The notes under the pieces: model-generated
Database searches by the model: none
Seen by the model: the letters and a program-made list of their open reading frames with translations, nothing else
What the model was told of the DNA's origin: nothing
Part shown: one piece after another, positions 24,569 through 32,010 of the stretch
Layout of the letters: the number at the start of each line of letters is the position of its first letter
How positions within the stretch are numbered: position 1 is the first letter of the stretch
Assembly: GCF_021283545.2 (NCBI RefSeq)
Contig: NZ_CP128540.1
Span: 2,453,501-2,517,500, forward strand
Direction of reading: 5' to 3'
DNA from: Pseudomonas alloputida
GTDB lineage: Bacteria; Pseudomonadota; Gammaproteobacteria; Pseudomonadales; Pseudomonadaceae
Length of the DNA: 64,000 bases
Position numbers and translations under genes: made by a program

Positions 24569-25657
24569 ATGCGCGAAAGCGATTCAGTCGCCGTGTACTT
24601 CCTCAACGCCATGCTCCACGCCCTGCGCGACACGCCCGCCGAGCGTGATGCCCAGCTGCTTGCGGTGGGCATCGCCCCGCAGCTGCTCGATCAGCCTCTG
24701 GCGCGGGTGCCGGCCAAGGCGTTCGCCCAGCTGTGGCTGGCGTTGATCCAGCGCCTGGACGATGAGTTCTTTGGCCTCGACAGCCATGGCATGCCGCTGG
24801 GCAGTTTTGCCCTGATCTGCCGGGGGTTGATCCTCGAGCCGAACCTGGAAAAGGCCTTGCGCCAGTGCATGGGGGGCTTCGGCCTGTTCCTGCGTGACCT
24901 GCGTGGCAGCCTGACGGTACGTGGCGGGCGGGCGGTGATCAGCGTGCAGTCGAACATTGCCGACCCCTTGACCCGGGTCTATGCCGAGGAAACCTACCTG
25001 GTGCTGATGATCGGCATGCTGTGCTGGCTGGCCGGGCGGCGGATTGCCATCGACCGCACGGAGCTCGCGGTGTCGCGCCCGGCCCAGGAGGACGACTTGC
25101 TGCTGTGGGGGCCGGACCTGCGGCTGGGCAGCGGACGCACCGAGGTGGAGTTCGACAGCGCCTACCTGCGCCTGCCGGTGGTGCAGGATCGGGCAGCCCT
25201 GAAGACCTTTCTGCGCAGTGCACCTCAAGGGCTGGTGATCCGCTTTCGCAATCAGAACGGGCTGGTGGCTGAGGTGTATCGGCACCTGCGGGCATTGCGC
25301 TATGGACAGTGGCCGACATTGGCCGCACTGGCGCAGCAACAGGGGATCAGTGCCAGTACCTTTCGCCGGCAGTTGGAGCGGGAGGGGCGTTCGTACCAGC
25401 AGATCAAGGATGAAGTGCGCCGGGCCATGGCCTTCGAGCGGCTGCGCGAAGGCGCGTTGAGCATTGCCGAAATTGCCGAGCAGGCGGGGTTTCAGGAACC
25501 GAGTGCCTTCCACCGGGCGTTCAAGAAGTGGACCGGGCAGAGCCCAGGGAGCTACCGGGCGCGGCTGGTCGGCCTGCGTTCTACCTGTAGGAGCGGGCAT
25601 GCCCGCGAAGAAACCACCGCGGTGGATGGCACCGGCTCTGCCGGTGTTCGCGGGTAA
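24569..25657 (+). CDS. AraC-family regulator whose C-terminus runs into a REPIN
   Basis: 362 residues. The N-terminal half is the arabinose-binding-like domain of the OruR/ArgR-type AraC group (LNAMLHALRDTPAERDAQLL); the C-terminal domain has two helix-turn-helices (LAQQQGISASTFRRQLEREG and IAEIAEQAGFQEPSAFHRAF) ending KKWTGQSPGSYRARL, where such proteins normally finish. About 30 further residues (from STCRSGHAREET) are read from the REPIN at 25586-25670 and the TAA stop at 25655 lies inside its second arm. Divergent from bktB with 168 bp between, so it likely regulates that operon. Confidence 0.88.
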   Translation: MRESDSVAVYFLNAMLHALRDTPAERDAQLLAVGIAPQLLDQPLARVPAKAFAQLWLALIQRLDDEFFGLDSHGMPLGSFALICRGLILEPNLEKALRQCMGGFGLFLRDLRGSLTVRGGRAVISVQSNIADPLTRVYAEETYLVLMIGMLCWLAGRRIAIDRTELAVSRPAQEDDLLLWGPDLRLGSGRTEVEFDSAYLRLPVVQDRAALKTFLRSAPQGLVIRFRNQNGLVAEVYRHLRALRYGQWPTLAALAQQQGISASTFRRQLEREGRSYQQIKDEVRRAMAFERLREGALSIAEIAEQAGFQEPSAFHRAFKKWTGQSPGSYRARLVGLRSTCRSGHAREETTAVDGTGSAGVRG

Positions 25658-25670
25658 ACCCGCTCCTACA
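25586..25670. repeat. REPIN (two inverted REPs)
   Basis: TGTAGGAGCGGGCATGCCCG at the left and CGGGTAAACCCGCTCCTACA at the right form an inverted REP pair around a 35-40 bp centre. The left arm and most of the right arm are translated as the tail of the AraC regulator. Confidence 0.85.
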
Positions 25671-25784
25671 GGGCACGCCCAGAATTGTAGGAGATCACCC
25701 AGCCCTTCCGGGCTGCGCTGTCGCGCAGCAAACATGAGGTGTACGGCTTCAGTTCCGCAGCGACGCTGACATTTTGAAAAAGAA

Positions 25785-25818
25785 AAGGCGGTTGGCCCGG
25801 TAGGGCCAGCCGCCTTTT
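25785..25818 (+). terminator. terminator hairpin inside the IS left end
   Basis: AAGGCGG-T-TGGCCC, loop GGTA, GGGCCA-G-CCGCCTT then TTTT. It would stop readthrough from the AraC gene into the element, leaving the next 200 bp with its own transcription. The short elements lack it. Confidence 0.7.
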
Positions 25819-25856
25819 GCTTTGTTAGGGTTCGTGTGCGCGGGACAGAGATCGTA

Positions 25857-26015
25857 GCCAGCACTGGTGTGTGTCTGCACACCCGCGTAGGAGAGTGATC
25901 CGCACGGTATCGGCGTGAAGTCCCTGTAGGCATCAGCTGATTCAGCTGTGACCACGTATGAGAGAGTGAACCCTTTCGCCACCGTGTGCCCCGCGCGCCC
26001 TTTATCCTGCGAGGA
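25857..26015 (+). ncRNA. candidate IS110 bridge-RNA region
   Basis: IS110 elements encode, in the noncoding end next to the transposase gene, a structured bridge RNA that pairs with donor and target DNA. Here the segment between the hairpin at 25785 and the transposase start has blocks shared with both transposase-less elements (CACTGGTGTG, GAGAGTG, GTATCGGCGT, CCCTGT, GTGACCACGTAT, CCCCGCGCGCC). A stem at 25934-25948 (CAGCTG-ATT-CAGCTG) is replaced in the short elements by CACAGC-TT-GCTGTG at the same place, a compensated change. The precise RNA ends are not visible; the assignment is by position and conservation. Confidence 0.45.
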
Positions 26016-26021
26016 TTCATC

Positions 26022-27350
26022 ATGGCGCGCAAGCCTTCCAAGCAACGCTTTACCGTCGTCCATCCCGATTGCGCGGCGATCGATGTCGGTGGTCGAGAGC
26101 ATTTCGTGGCGGTCGATCCCCGGCACGAAAATCCCGTCCAGTCGTTCACGTCCTTTACTGACGACCTGCTCAAGATGGCTAACTGGCTTGAAAGCCTGGG
26201 GATCAAGGTCGTTGCCATGGAATCCACGGGGGTTTATTGGATTCCAATTTACGAGATTCTCAGCGAGCGCGGTTTTGACGTTTATCTCGTCAATGCCAGA
26301 GCAACTCGGCAAATCACGGGCCGTAAATCAGATGTGCTGGATTGCCAGTGGATCTGGCAGCTGATGACTCATGGACTGCTCAGAGGCGCATTCCGCCCCG
26401 ATGATCTGACCTGCTGCGTCCGGTCATTGGTCAGGCAGCGTGCTTCCAAAGTGAAAGACCAGGCGCAGACGCTGAACCGGATGCAAAAGGCCATGAGCCA
26501 AATGAACATCCAGCTGGCCAATGTCATCAGTGATATTTCCGGTGTAACTGGCATGAAGATTTTGCGGGCCATCTGCGCAGGTGAACGGGACCCAGTGCAA
26601 CTGGCTGAACTAACCGACCGCCGCATCAAGGCAGGCAAGGAGGCTGTCGCTCGGAGTCTTCATGGCAATTGGCGGCGCGAGCATTTGCATGCGCTAACTC
26701 AGGAATTGGCTGCCTATGACTTCCTGGAGCAGCAAATTGCAGATTGTGACGACGCCATAAAAGCCGCGTTAGAGCAGTTGCCGGTGCTGCAAAACAAGCC
26801 AGAGCCATCCAAGAAGCCTTTACGGAGCCCACACCGAAACGGCGCCCAACAGACTGTATTGCATCAGACTTTGTGGAAAGTTCTTGGCGTGGACCTAACC
26901 GCAATTCCAACCATTGGGGTGGACACTGCATTAGTGCTGGCAGGGGAGATCGGTACAGATCTATCACGCTTCCCGTCCTCACAGCACTTCTGCTCTTGGT
27001 TGGGACTGGCTCCCCCTACCCGAATTTCCGGCGGTCATCGACTGGCAGGTGGTGGGCCCAAAATAGTCAATCGAGCAGCGCAAGCACTCAAGCAGGCTGC
27101 ATCCAATGCCCGTAACGACAAGGGTTTCATTGGCGCATCGCACCGAGCCAGACTGACTCGAATGGATACCAGCTGCGCCATCAAGGCCACTGCGCATCAG
27201 TTGGCACGTCTGGTGTACAACCTGTTAACCAAGAAGCAGGCTTATGTTGAACAAGGTCTTGAGGAGTTCGAAACCAGAAGCCAAGACCGGCAGGTCCGGG
27301 CTTTGCTTCGCAAAGCCCGGAAACTGGGGTATCAACTGGTGGCCGCTTGA
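26022..27350 (+). CDS. IS110-family DEDD transposase
   Basis: 442 residues. The N-terminal DEDD/RuvC-like domain has Asp21 (AIDVGGREHFVAVD), Glu67 (VVAMESTGVYWIP), Asp104 and Asp107 (TGRKSDVLDCQWI), all in place. A coiled-coil region in the middle leads to the C-terminal Tnp domain with IPTIGVDTALVLAGEIG, FCSWLGLAPPTRISGG with the likely catalytic serine, and NRAAQALKQAASNAR. The frame is intact, so the element is probably active. GAGG is seven to eight bases before ATG 26022. Confidence 0.93.
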   Translation: MARKPSKQRFTVVHPDCAAIDVGGREHFVAVDPRHENPVQSFTSFTDDLLKMANWLESLGIKVVAMESTGVYWIPIYEILSERGFDVYLVNARATRQITGRKSDVLDCQWIWQLMTHGLLRGAFRPDDLTCCVRSLVRQRASKVKDQAQTLNRMQKAMSQMNIQLANVISDISGVTGMKILRAICAGERDPVQLAELTDRRIKAGKEAVARSLHGNWRREHLHALTQELAAYDFLEQQIADCDDAIKAALEQLPVLQNKPEPSKKPLRSPHRNGAQQTVLHQTLWKVLGVDLTAIPTIGVDTALVLAGEIGTDLSRFPSSQHFCSWLGLAPPTRISGGHRLAGGGPKIVNRAAQALKQAASNARNDKGFIGASHRARLTRMDTSCAIKATAHQLARLVYNLLTKKQAYVEQGLEEFETRSQDRQVRALLRKARKLGYQLVAA

Positions 27351-27383
27351 GTGCTTAGAAAACAATGGGTTGCATTTTGTTTG

Positions 27384-27741
27384 ATGAGAGATCACCCAGC
27401 CCTTCCGGGCTGCGCTGTCGCACAGCAAACAGGATGCGCATGACGTCAGATCTGCACTGACATCGAGATCTAGAAAAGCATTCGCCGACTGATCCGGGTA
27501 GGTCAGCCGCCGAATACTTTGCTATGGTTCCCAATGCGCGGGAAAGAGGCCGTAGACCGCACTGGTGTGCTGCTTTGCTCCCGAATGAGAGAGTGGCCCA
27601 AATGGCATCGGCGTTAATCCCTGTCGGCACAGCTTGCTGTGACCACGTATAGAAGAGTGAACACTTCGCCGCCATTGACCCCGCGCGCCTGTTTTTTTCG
27701 CTAGAAAGAACAGTGGGTTATCTTTTGTTTGATAGAAGCGG
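27384..27741 (+). repeat. transposase-less IS110-type element, copy 2, abutting the IS
   Basis: 358 bp, almost identical to 5122-5478 and in the same orientation. It starts where the right end of the IS110 element stops, so complete and short elements are in tandem, and finishes with its own right end (TAGAAAGAACAGTGGGTTAT, TTTTGTTTGATAGA) directly on the REP arm AGCGGGCTTGCCCGCG. The interior is more like copy 1 than like the adjacent IS, so it derives from a sister IS110 and not from a deletion of its neighbour. No gene inside. Confidence 0.8.
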
Positions 27742-27760
27742 GCTTGCCCGCGAATAGGCC
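27737..27760. repeat. REP arm interrupted by the IS tandem
   Basis: AAGCGGGCTTGCCCGCGAAT is the right part of a REP whose TGTAG beginning is at 25686-25690, on the other side of the insertion. Confidence 0.75.
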
Positions 27761-27781
27761 AGCACAGGCCACCCGAAAGGA

Positions 27782-28219
27782 TCAGGCCGGCACCATGGCA
27801 AAGCCGACGCCGAACCGGTTCCAGGCATTGATGGTGGCAATTGCCAAGGTCAGGTTGGCCACCTCGCCCGGCTCGAAGTGTTCCTGCAGGGCTTCATATT
27901 GCTCTTGCGGCGCACCCCGTTCAGGCAAGCGGGTCAGGCTCTCGACCCAGGCCAGGGCAGCACGTTCACGCGGCGTGAAGTAGCTGGTGTCCTGCCACAC
28001 GCACAAGGTCTGCAGGCGTGCTTCGGTCTCACCGGCCTTGCGCGCATCGTTGGCATGCAGGTTGACGCAGTAGGCGCAGCCGTTGATCTGCGAAGCGCGC
28101 AGGCGTATCAGCTCCAGCAGCGAGTGTTCAAGGCCGCTGTTGGCCAGCGCCTGCTCCAGGCCGACCATGGCTTGATAGGCTTGCGGCGCGTGTTTGGCCC
28201 ATTCGATACGGTTGTGCAT
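27782..28219 (-). CDS. AhpD-like carboxymuconolactone decarboxylase family protein
   Basis: 145 residues. The family redox motif is GCAYCVNLHANDARKAG with Cys48 and Cys51 and the downstream His, as in alkylhydroperoxidase AhpD; the sequence WQDTSYFTPRERAALAWVES is the second conserved block. Proteins of this group remove peroxides or similar electrophiles with a disulfide relay; the physiological substrate is not evident. ATG 28219 follows GGAG at seven bases. It is divergent from the MFS gene at 28420. Confidence 0.88.
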   Translation of the reverse strand: MHNRIEWAKHAPQAYQAMVGLEQALANSGLEHSLLELIRLRASQINGCAYCVNLHANDARKAGETEARLQTLCVWQDTSYFTPRERAALAWVESLTRLPERGAPQEQYEALQEHFEPGEVANLTLAIATINAWNRFGVGFAMVPA

Positions 28220-28248
28220 GTCAGTCTCCAAGCGTGTGGGGTGGATAT

Positions 28249-28291
28249 GGCGCTACTGTAGCGCCGCTTATTGGCCACCCCGATAGCCAAT
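28249..28291. promoter_or_regulatory. palindromes in the divergent AhpD-like/MFS control region
   Basis: GGCGCTAC-T-GTAGCGCC at 28249-28265 (perfect 8-bp arms) and ATTGGC-N10-GCCAAT at 28270-28291. They lie about 30-70 bp upstream of the AhpD-like gene and could be operators for the MocR regulator encoded at 29609, which is only a guess from proximity. Confidence 0.4.
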
Positions 28292-28419
28292 TTTGCGCAT
28301 AAGCGGGAGGCCAATCGTCCATTCAGGTGGCCACTGACCTGCATCCAATCTCTTCATTTCTGCCAGGCCAGCCGAGCCGGGATAATGGCCAGTTCCTGTT
28401 ACAAGAGAACCGACTCACA

Positions 28420-29616
28420 ATGAGCGCTGTACTGAACCTGTTGCTGGTGATCCTGCTGGCGTTGAACCTGCGGCCGATCCTGACCAGTATCGGCCCGTTA
28501 CTCGAACCCATGCGCGCCAGCACCGGCCTGGGTTACCAGCAGGCGGCCTTGCTGACGGCGCTACCGGTGCTGTGCATGGGCCTGGTGCCCCTGTTGCAAC
28601 CGTGGCTGCGACGCTGGGTCAGCGAGCATGGCGGCATGCTGGGGGGCCTGGCCGCGATTGCCCTGGCCTGCCTGTGGCGCCTGCAGCTGGACAGTGCCTG
28701 GGCGCTGATCGCCAGTGCGCTGGTGGCTGGCCTGGGCGTGGCGGTGGTTCAGGGCATGATGCCGGGGCTGGTCAACCGCTGGTTCCCTGGGCGTCTGGCC
28801 GGGGCGATGGGGCTGTACTCGGCGGCGCTGATGAGCGGCGGCGGCCTGGCTGCAGTACTCGGGCCACACATCAGCGGCCATTTCGGCTACTGGCAGGCGG
28901 GCCTGGGCGTATGGGCGGTCCCGGCCGTGCTGGCGGTGCTGGCCTGGGCCGTGCTGCGGCCAAGGCAGGAGGCGCCGAAGCTGTCTGGGGCCGCAGGCGG
29001 GCACTGGTTCGGCACCCGCCGGGCATGGTTGCTGGCCCTGTACTTCGGCCTGATCAACGGCGGCTACACCAGCATGGTGGCCTGGTTGCCGGCTTACCAC
29101 ATCGAGCATGGCGGCAGCGCTCAGGGCGGTGCCGACCTGGTGGGCCTGATGACCGTCTTCCAGGTGCTCGGTGCGCTCGGCCTGCCGCTGCTGCTGCGAC
29201 GTTGGGCAGACAGGCGCCCGGGTTTGTGGCTGGCGCTGGCGATCCAGCTGGCGGGCTTCCTGGGGCTTTTGCTGGCACCTGCGGCGGCTTCCGGGCTTTG
29301 GGTCGCCATGATCGGCTTTGGCTTGGGTGCCTGCTTCAGCCAGTGCCTGACGTTGACCCTGGAACACCTGAAAACGCCTGCCGAAGCCGGCAGCCTGGCG
29401 GCGTTCGTACAGGGTATCGGCTTCATCATCACCGGCATCGTGCCGTATATCACGGGTTGGCTGCGGGATGTCAGTGGCGACTTCCAGGCTTCGTGGACGC
29501 TGTTGACCGTGACCGTGATGGCAATGCTGCTGGTGACCGCGTGCTTCAACCCGCGCGGCTATGCGGCGGCTATCGCCCGGCCGGCCGCCACCGGCAAGGC
29601 CGCACCGATCAACTGA
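28420..29616 (+). CDS. MFS transporter, CynX (cyanate permease-like) family
   Basis: 398 residues with twelve predicted transmembrane segments. The opening LLLVILLALNLRPILTSIGP with the conserved LNLRP, and the loop PGLVNRWFPGRLAGAMGLYS, are typical of the CynX/NimT subfamily. Members transport cyanate, nitroimidazoles or small anions, and the substrate here cannot be assigned. ATG 28420 begins the first helix directly; upstream in-frame sequence is polar. Its 3' end overlaps the end of the convergent MocR gene by 8 bp. Confidence 0.82.
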   Translation: MSAVLNLLLVILLALNLRPILTSIGPLLEPMRASTGLGYQQAALLTALPVLCMGLVPLLQPWLRRWVSEHGGMLGGLAAIALACLWRLQLDSAWALIASALVAGLGVAVVQGMMPGLVNRWFPGRLAGAMGLYSAALMSGGGLAAVLGPHISGHFGYWQAGLGVWAVPAVLAVLAWAVLRPRQEAPKLSGAAGGHWFGTRRAWLLALYFGLINGGYTSMVAWLPAYHIEHGGSAQGGADLVGLMTVFQVLGALGLPLLLRRWADRRPGLWLALAIQLAGFLGLLLAPAAASGLWVAMIGFGLGACFSQCLTLTLEHLKTPAEAGSLAAFVQGIGFIITGIVPYITGWLRDVSGDFQASWTLLTVTVMAMLLVTACFNPRGYAAAIARPAATGKAAPIN

Positions 29617-31042
29617 GGCGTTGCAGGGTATCGCGTACCCGGTCCAGCGCCGGGTCGATATCCAGCAGTTCGATGGCGCCGAAGCCCATCAATAGCCCCG
29701 GCCGTACCGGTGCCTCGCTGAAGAAGGGTGCCAGTGAATACAGGCCTACCTCTACCTTACGCGCGAGGTTGGCCAACAGCTCCACATCCACCCCGGGGGT
29801 GGCCAAGGCACTGAGGTGGAAGCCTGCGCTGGCGGGGATGGCGCTGAACCACGGTGCCAGATCGCCGCCCAGGCGCGCCAGGATGCGCTCGCGGCGTGCG
29901 CTGTAGACCTCGTGGCAGCGGCGGATGTGCTTGTTCAGGTGGCCTTCGCCAAGGAAGCGCGCCAGCGCCCACTGCAGCAGGGTAGGGCTGTGCCAGTCGC
30001 TAAGGTGCTTGGCCACGCAAGCGGCCTGCAGTACGGCAGGCGGTAATACGGCATAGCCCAGGCGCAGCTCGGGCAGCAAGGTCTTGGAGAAGGTCCCGAC
30101 GTAGGCGACCAGCCCATGCCGGTCCAGACGCTGCAGCGCGTCCGAGGCTGGCCCGTGGTAGCGGAACTCACAGTCGTAGTCGTCTTCGATGATCAGTGCA
30201 CCCAGCTCGGCGGCCCGCGCAAGCAGGGCATGCCGGCGTGGCTCGCTCATCGGCATGCCCAGCGGGAACTGGTGCGAGGGTGTGACGTAGATCAGCCGGG
30301 TGCCGTCGGCGATCTGTTCCACGCACAGGCCCTCATCATCCACCGGCACCGATTGCAGGCGTGCACCCAGGGCCAGGAACAATTGCCGTGCCGGCGGGTA
30401 GCCAGGATCTTCCATGGCCACCTGGCAGCCCGGTTCGACCAGCACCCGGGCGATCAGGTCCAGCGCCTGCTGGGCGCCGTTGCACACCAGCAGGTCGGCT
30501 GCGCTGCAGTGCACCCCGCGCGAGTAGGCGATGTGGTGGGCAATGGCTTCGCGCAGTTCCGGCAAGCCCTGGGCCGGGAATTGGCGCTCGGGGTGGCGCT
30601 GGCTGCGGCGCAGTGCGTAGTTCAGGCAACTGCGCCACTGGTCGAAGGGGAACTGTGCCTTGCTCGAAGCACCCCCGACGAAGTCATAGCGCGATGGCGC
30701 CTGCAACTGGCGTTGGCTGAGCACGGTGGCGCGTTGCTGCCAGCGCTCGAGGGAGGCGGCGCCGGCCAGGGGGAGGGTGGCTGATTCGTTGCTGCGCAGC
30801 GGATGGCGTGGGGTGACGAATGTGCCACGGCCGACCACGCCGCTGAGCAGGTTATCGTAGGTCAGCCGCGAATAGGCCTCGGCCACGGTCTTGCGCGATA
30901 CGCCCAGTTGTTCAGCCAGCAGACGGGTAGGCGGCAGTTGGGAGCCGGCGGCCAGGTGGCCGCTGTCGATACCATCGCGCAATTGCTGGTAAAGCTGATC
31001 GGCCAGGCCTTTGCGGCCCTCCAGGCGAATGTGCAGTTCCAT
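29609..31042 (-). CDS. MocR-type regulator (GntR helix-turn-helix fused to aminotransferase fold)
   Basis: 477 residues. The N-terminal GntR winged helix (LYQQLRDGIDSGHLAAGSQL, TRLLAEQLGVSRKTVAEAYS) is joined to a class I aminotransferase domain containing EDDYDCEFRY and the PLP-lysine segment YVGTFSKTLLPELRLGY. MocR/PdxR regulators sense PLP together with an amino compound. The gene is convergent with the MFS gene, and the palindromes at 28249 are candidate targets. Normal length; no defects visible. Confidence 0.9.
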   Translation of the reverse strand: MELHIRLEGRKGLADQLYQQLRDGIDSGHLAAGSQLPPTRLLAEQLGVSRKTVAEAYSRLTYDNLLSGVVGRGTFVTPRHPLRSNESATLPLAGAASLERWQQRATVLSQRQLQAPSRYDFVGGASSKAQFPFDQWRSCLNYALRRSQRHPERQFPAQGLPELREAIAHHIAYSRGVHCSAADLLVCNGAQQALDLIARVLVEPGCQVAMEDPGYPPARQLFLALGARLQSVPVDDEGLCVEQIADGTRLIYVTPSHQFPLGMPMSEPRRHALLARAAELGALIIEDDYDCEFRYHGPASDALQRLDRHGLVAYVGTFSKTLLPELRLGYAVLPPAVLQAACVAKHLSDWHSPTLLQWALARFLGEGHLNKHIRRCHEVYSARRERILARLGGDLAPWFSAIPASAGFHLSALATPGVDVELLANLARKVEVGLYSLAPFFSEAPVRPGLLMGFGAIELLDIDPALDRVRDTLQRLS

Positions 31043-31133
31043 GGGCGGGTCCGGAGCGGAGGATTGCTCAGGATAGCGGATTGGCTGCGACTCAGGTGCT
31101 TGTCACAGGCTACCAAGAGGCCGAGCCAACCGC

Positions 31134-31472
31134 TCAGAGCCGAGCGGTGCTGACGGTGATATAGCCTTTTTCTGCCAGGGCAATGCGTATCACGGTTTCG
31201 TCTTCCGGCGCGTTGCGGTTGCGCTTGATGCGCACGCCTTCAACCGTCGAAGCTTTCATATGCTCTGAAATGGCCCGCCCGTTCGCGTCGAAGAACACCT
31301 CGCTGGCCAGCAACTCGATGCGTTCGATCAATTGCCGGGAATGTTCATCGGTGGCGCAGAAGAACATGACCCCCGACAAGTGCGGGTCGTTGTCGGGGTT
31401 GGTCATGTCATGGGCCAGCATTTCGCGCAGGCTGCTGCGCAGTTCGGCGATGGGGCGGGCGTACGGGTGCAT
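31134..31472 (-). CDS. conserved hypothetical protein downstream of glcG
   Basis: 112 residues, soluble, starting MHPYARPIAELRSSLREMLA at 31472 after a strong AGGAGG. It has a helical first half and a beta-rich C-terminal half (VRIKRNRNAPEDETVIRIAL). No known domain is recognised. It lies 139 bp beyond glcG on the same strand and may be co-transcribed with glcDEFG or have its own promoter; a role in glycolate metabolism is not shown by the sequence. Confidence 0.7.
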   Translation of the reverse strand: MHPYARPIAELRSSLREMLAHDMTNPDNDPHLSGVMFFCATDEHSRQLIERIELLASEVFFDANGRAISEHMKASTVEGVRIKRNRNAPEDETVIRIALAEKGYITVSTARL

Positions 31473-31611
31473 GCGGAGCCTCCTCTGGATCGCGACCTTG
31501 CGTCCTCCAGTGCCGATCATGTTTTCTGTGGGCAGAGGCAGCAAGTAGGGCGCTTCTGAGGGCGGCGTAGGAAACGTCTTAAGATGCTGGGCGGTGGTCG
31601 AACCCCAGGGT

Positions 31612-32010
31612 CTACAAGGCAGCAGCCCCCGCCTTGGCCACCTGGGCATCCTGTTCGGATTTGACGCCGGATACACCAATGGCGCCCACCACCTGGCCTT
31701 CCACCCGCAGCGGCACGCCACCTTCAAGGCTGGTCAGCAGGGGGGCGGTCACGAATGCCGTACGGCCACCATTGACCATCTCTTCATAATCCCGCGTCTC
31801 TTTGCGCCCCAGTGCGGCGGTGCGGGCCTTTTCCAGCGCGATGTAGGCACTGGCCGGCGCGCAGCCGTCCAGGCGTTCCAGGGCCAGTGGGTGGCCGCCG
31901 TCGTCGACCACGGCGATGGTCACGCTCCATTGTCGGGCCTGGGCTTCCTGGCGGGCGGCGGTCAGTACGCGGGCGATTTCGGTCTGGCCGATAACGAACT
32001 TGCTAAGCAT
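31612..32010 (-). CDS. glcG: GlcG, HbpS-like protein of the glycolate operon
   Basis: 132 residues with the GlcG/HbpS/PduO-C fold: VLTAARQEAQARQWSVTIAV, DDGGHPLALERLDGCAPAS, AYIALEKARTAALGRKE and GGVPLRVEGQVVGAIGVSG. HbpS relatives bind heme or cobalamin; the role of GlcG in glycolate oxidation is not established. It overlaps glcF by 8 bp and is the usual fourth gene of the operon. No signal peptide is seen. Confidence 0.9.
   Translation of the reverse strand: MLSKFVIGQTEIARVLTAARQEAQARQWSVTIAVVDDGGHPLALERLDGCAPASAYIALEKARTAALGRKETRDYEEMVNGGRTAFVTAPLLTSLEGGVPLRVEGQVVGAIGVSGVKSEQDAQVAKAGAAAL

Larger units (their letters stand above)
25691..27387 (+). mobile_element. IS110-family insertion sequence, apparently complete
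   Basis: About 1.7 kb: noncoding left end of 331 bp, DEDD transposase, and a short right end (TAGAAAACAATGGGTTGCAT then TTTTGTTTGAT). There are no terminal inverted repeats or obvious target duplication, as usual for IS110. Left flank ...TTGTAG and, beyond the following transposase-less element, right flank AGCGGGCTTGCCCGCG together restore a REP sequence, so the insertion site is a REP. IS110 members of P. putida such as ISPpu9 and ISPpu10 are known to live in REPs. The exact ends are estimated from comparison with the two short elements. Confidence 0.85.

Noticed and set aside
24584-26227. 547-codon minus-strand frame spanning the AraC gene, REPIN and IS left end
   Set aside because: It crosses unrelated elements including a REPIN and an insertion sequence, and is antisense to two clear genes.
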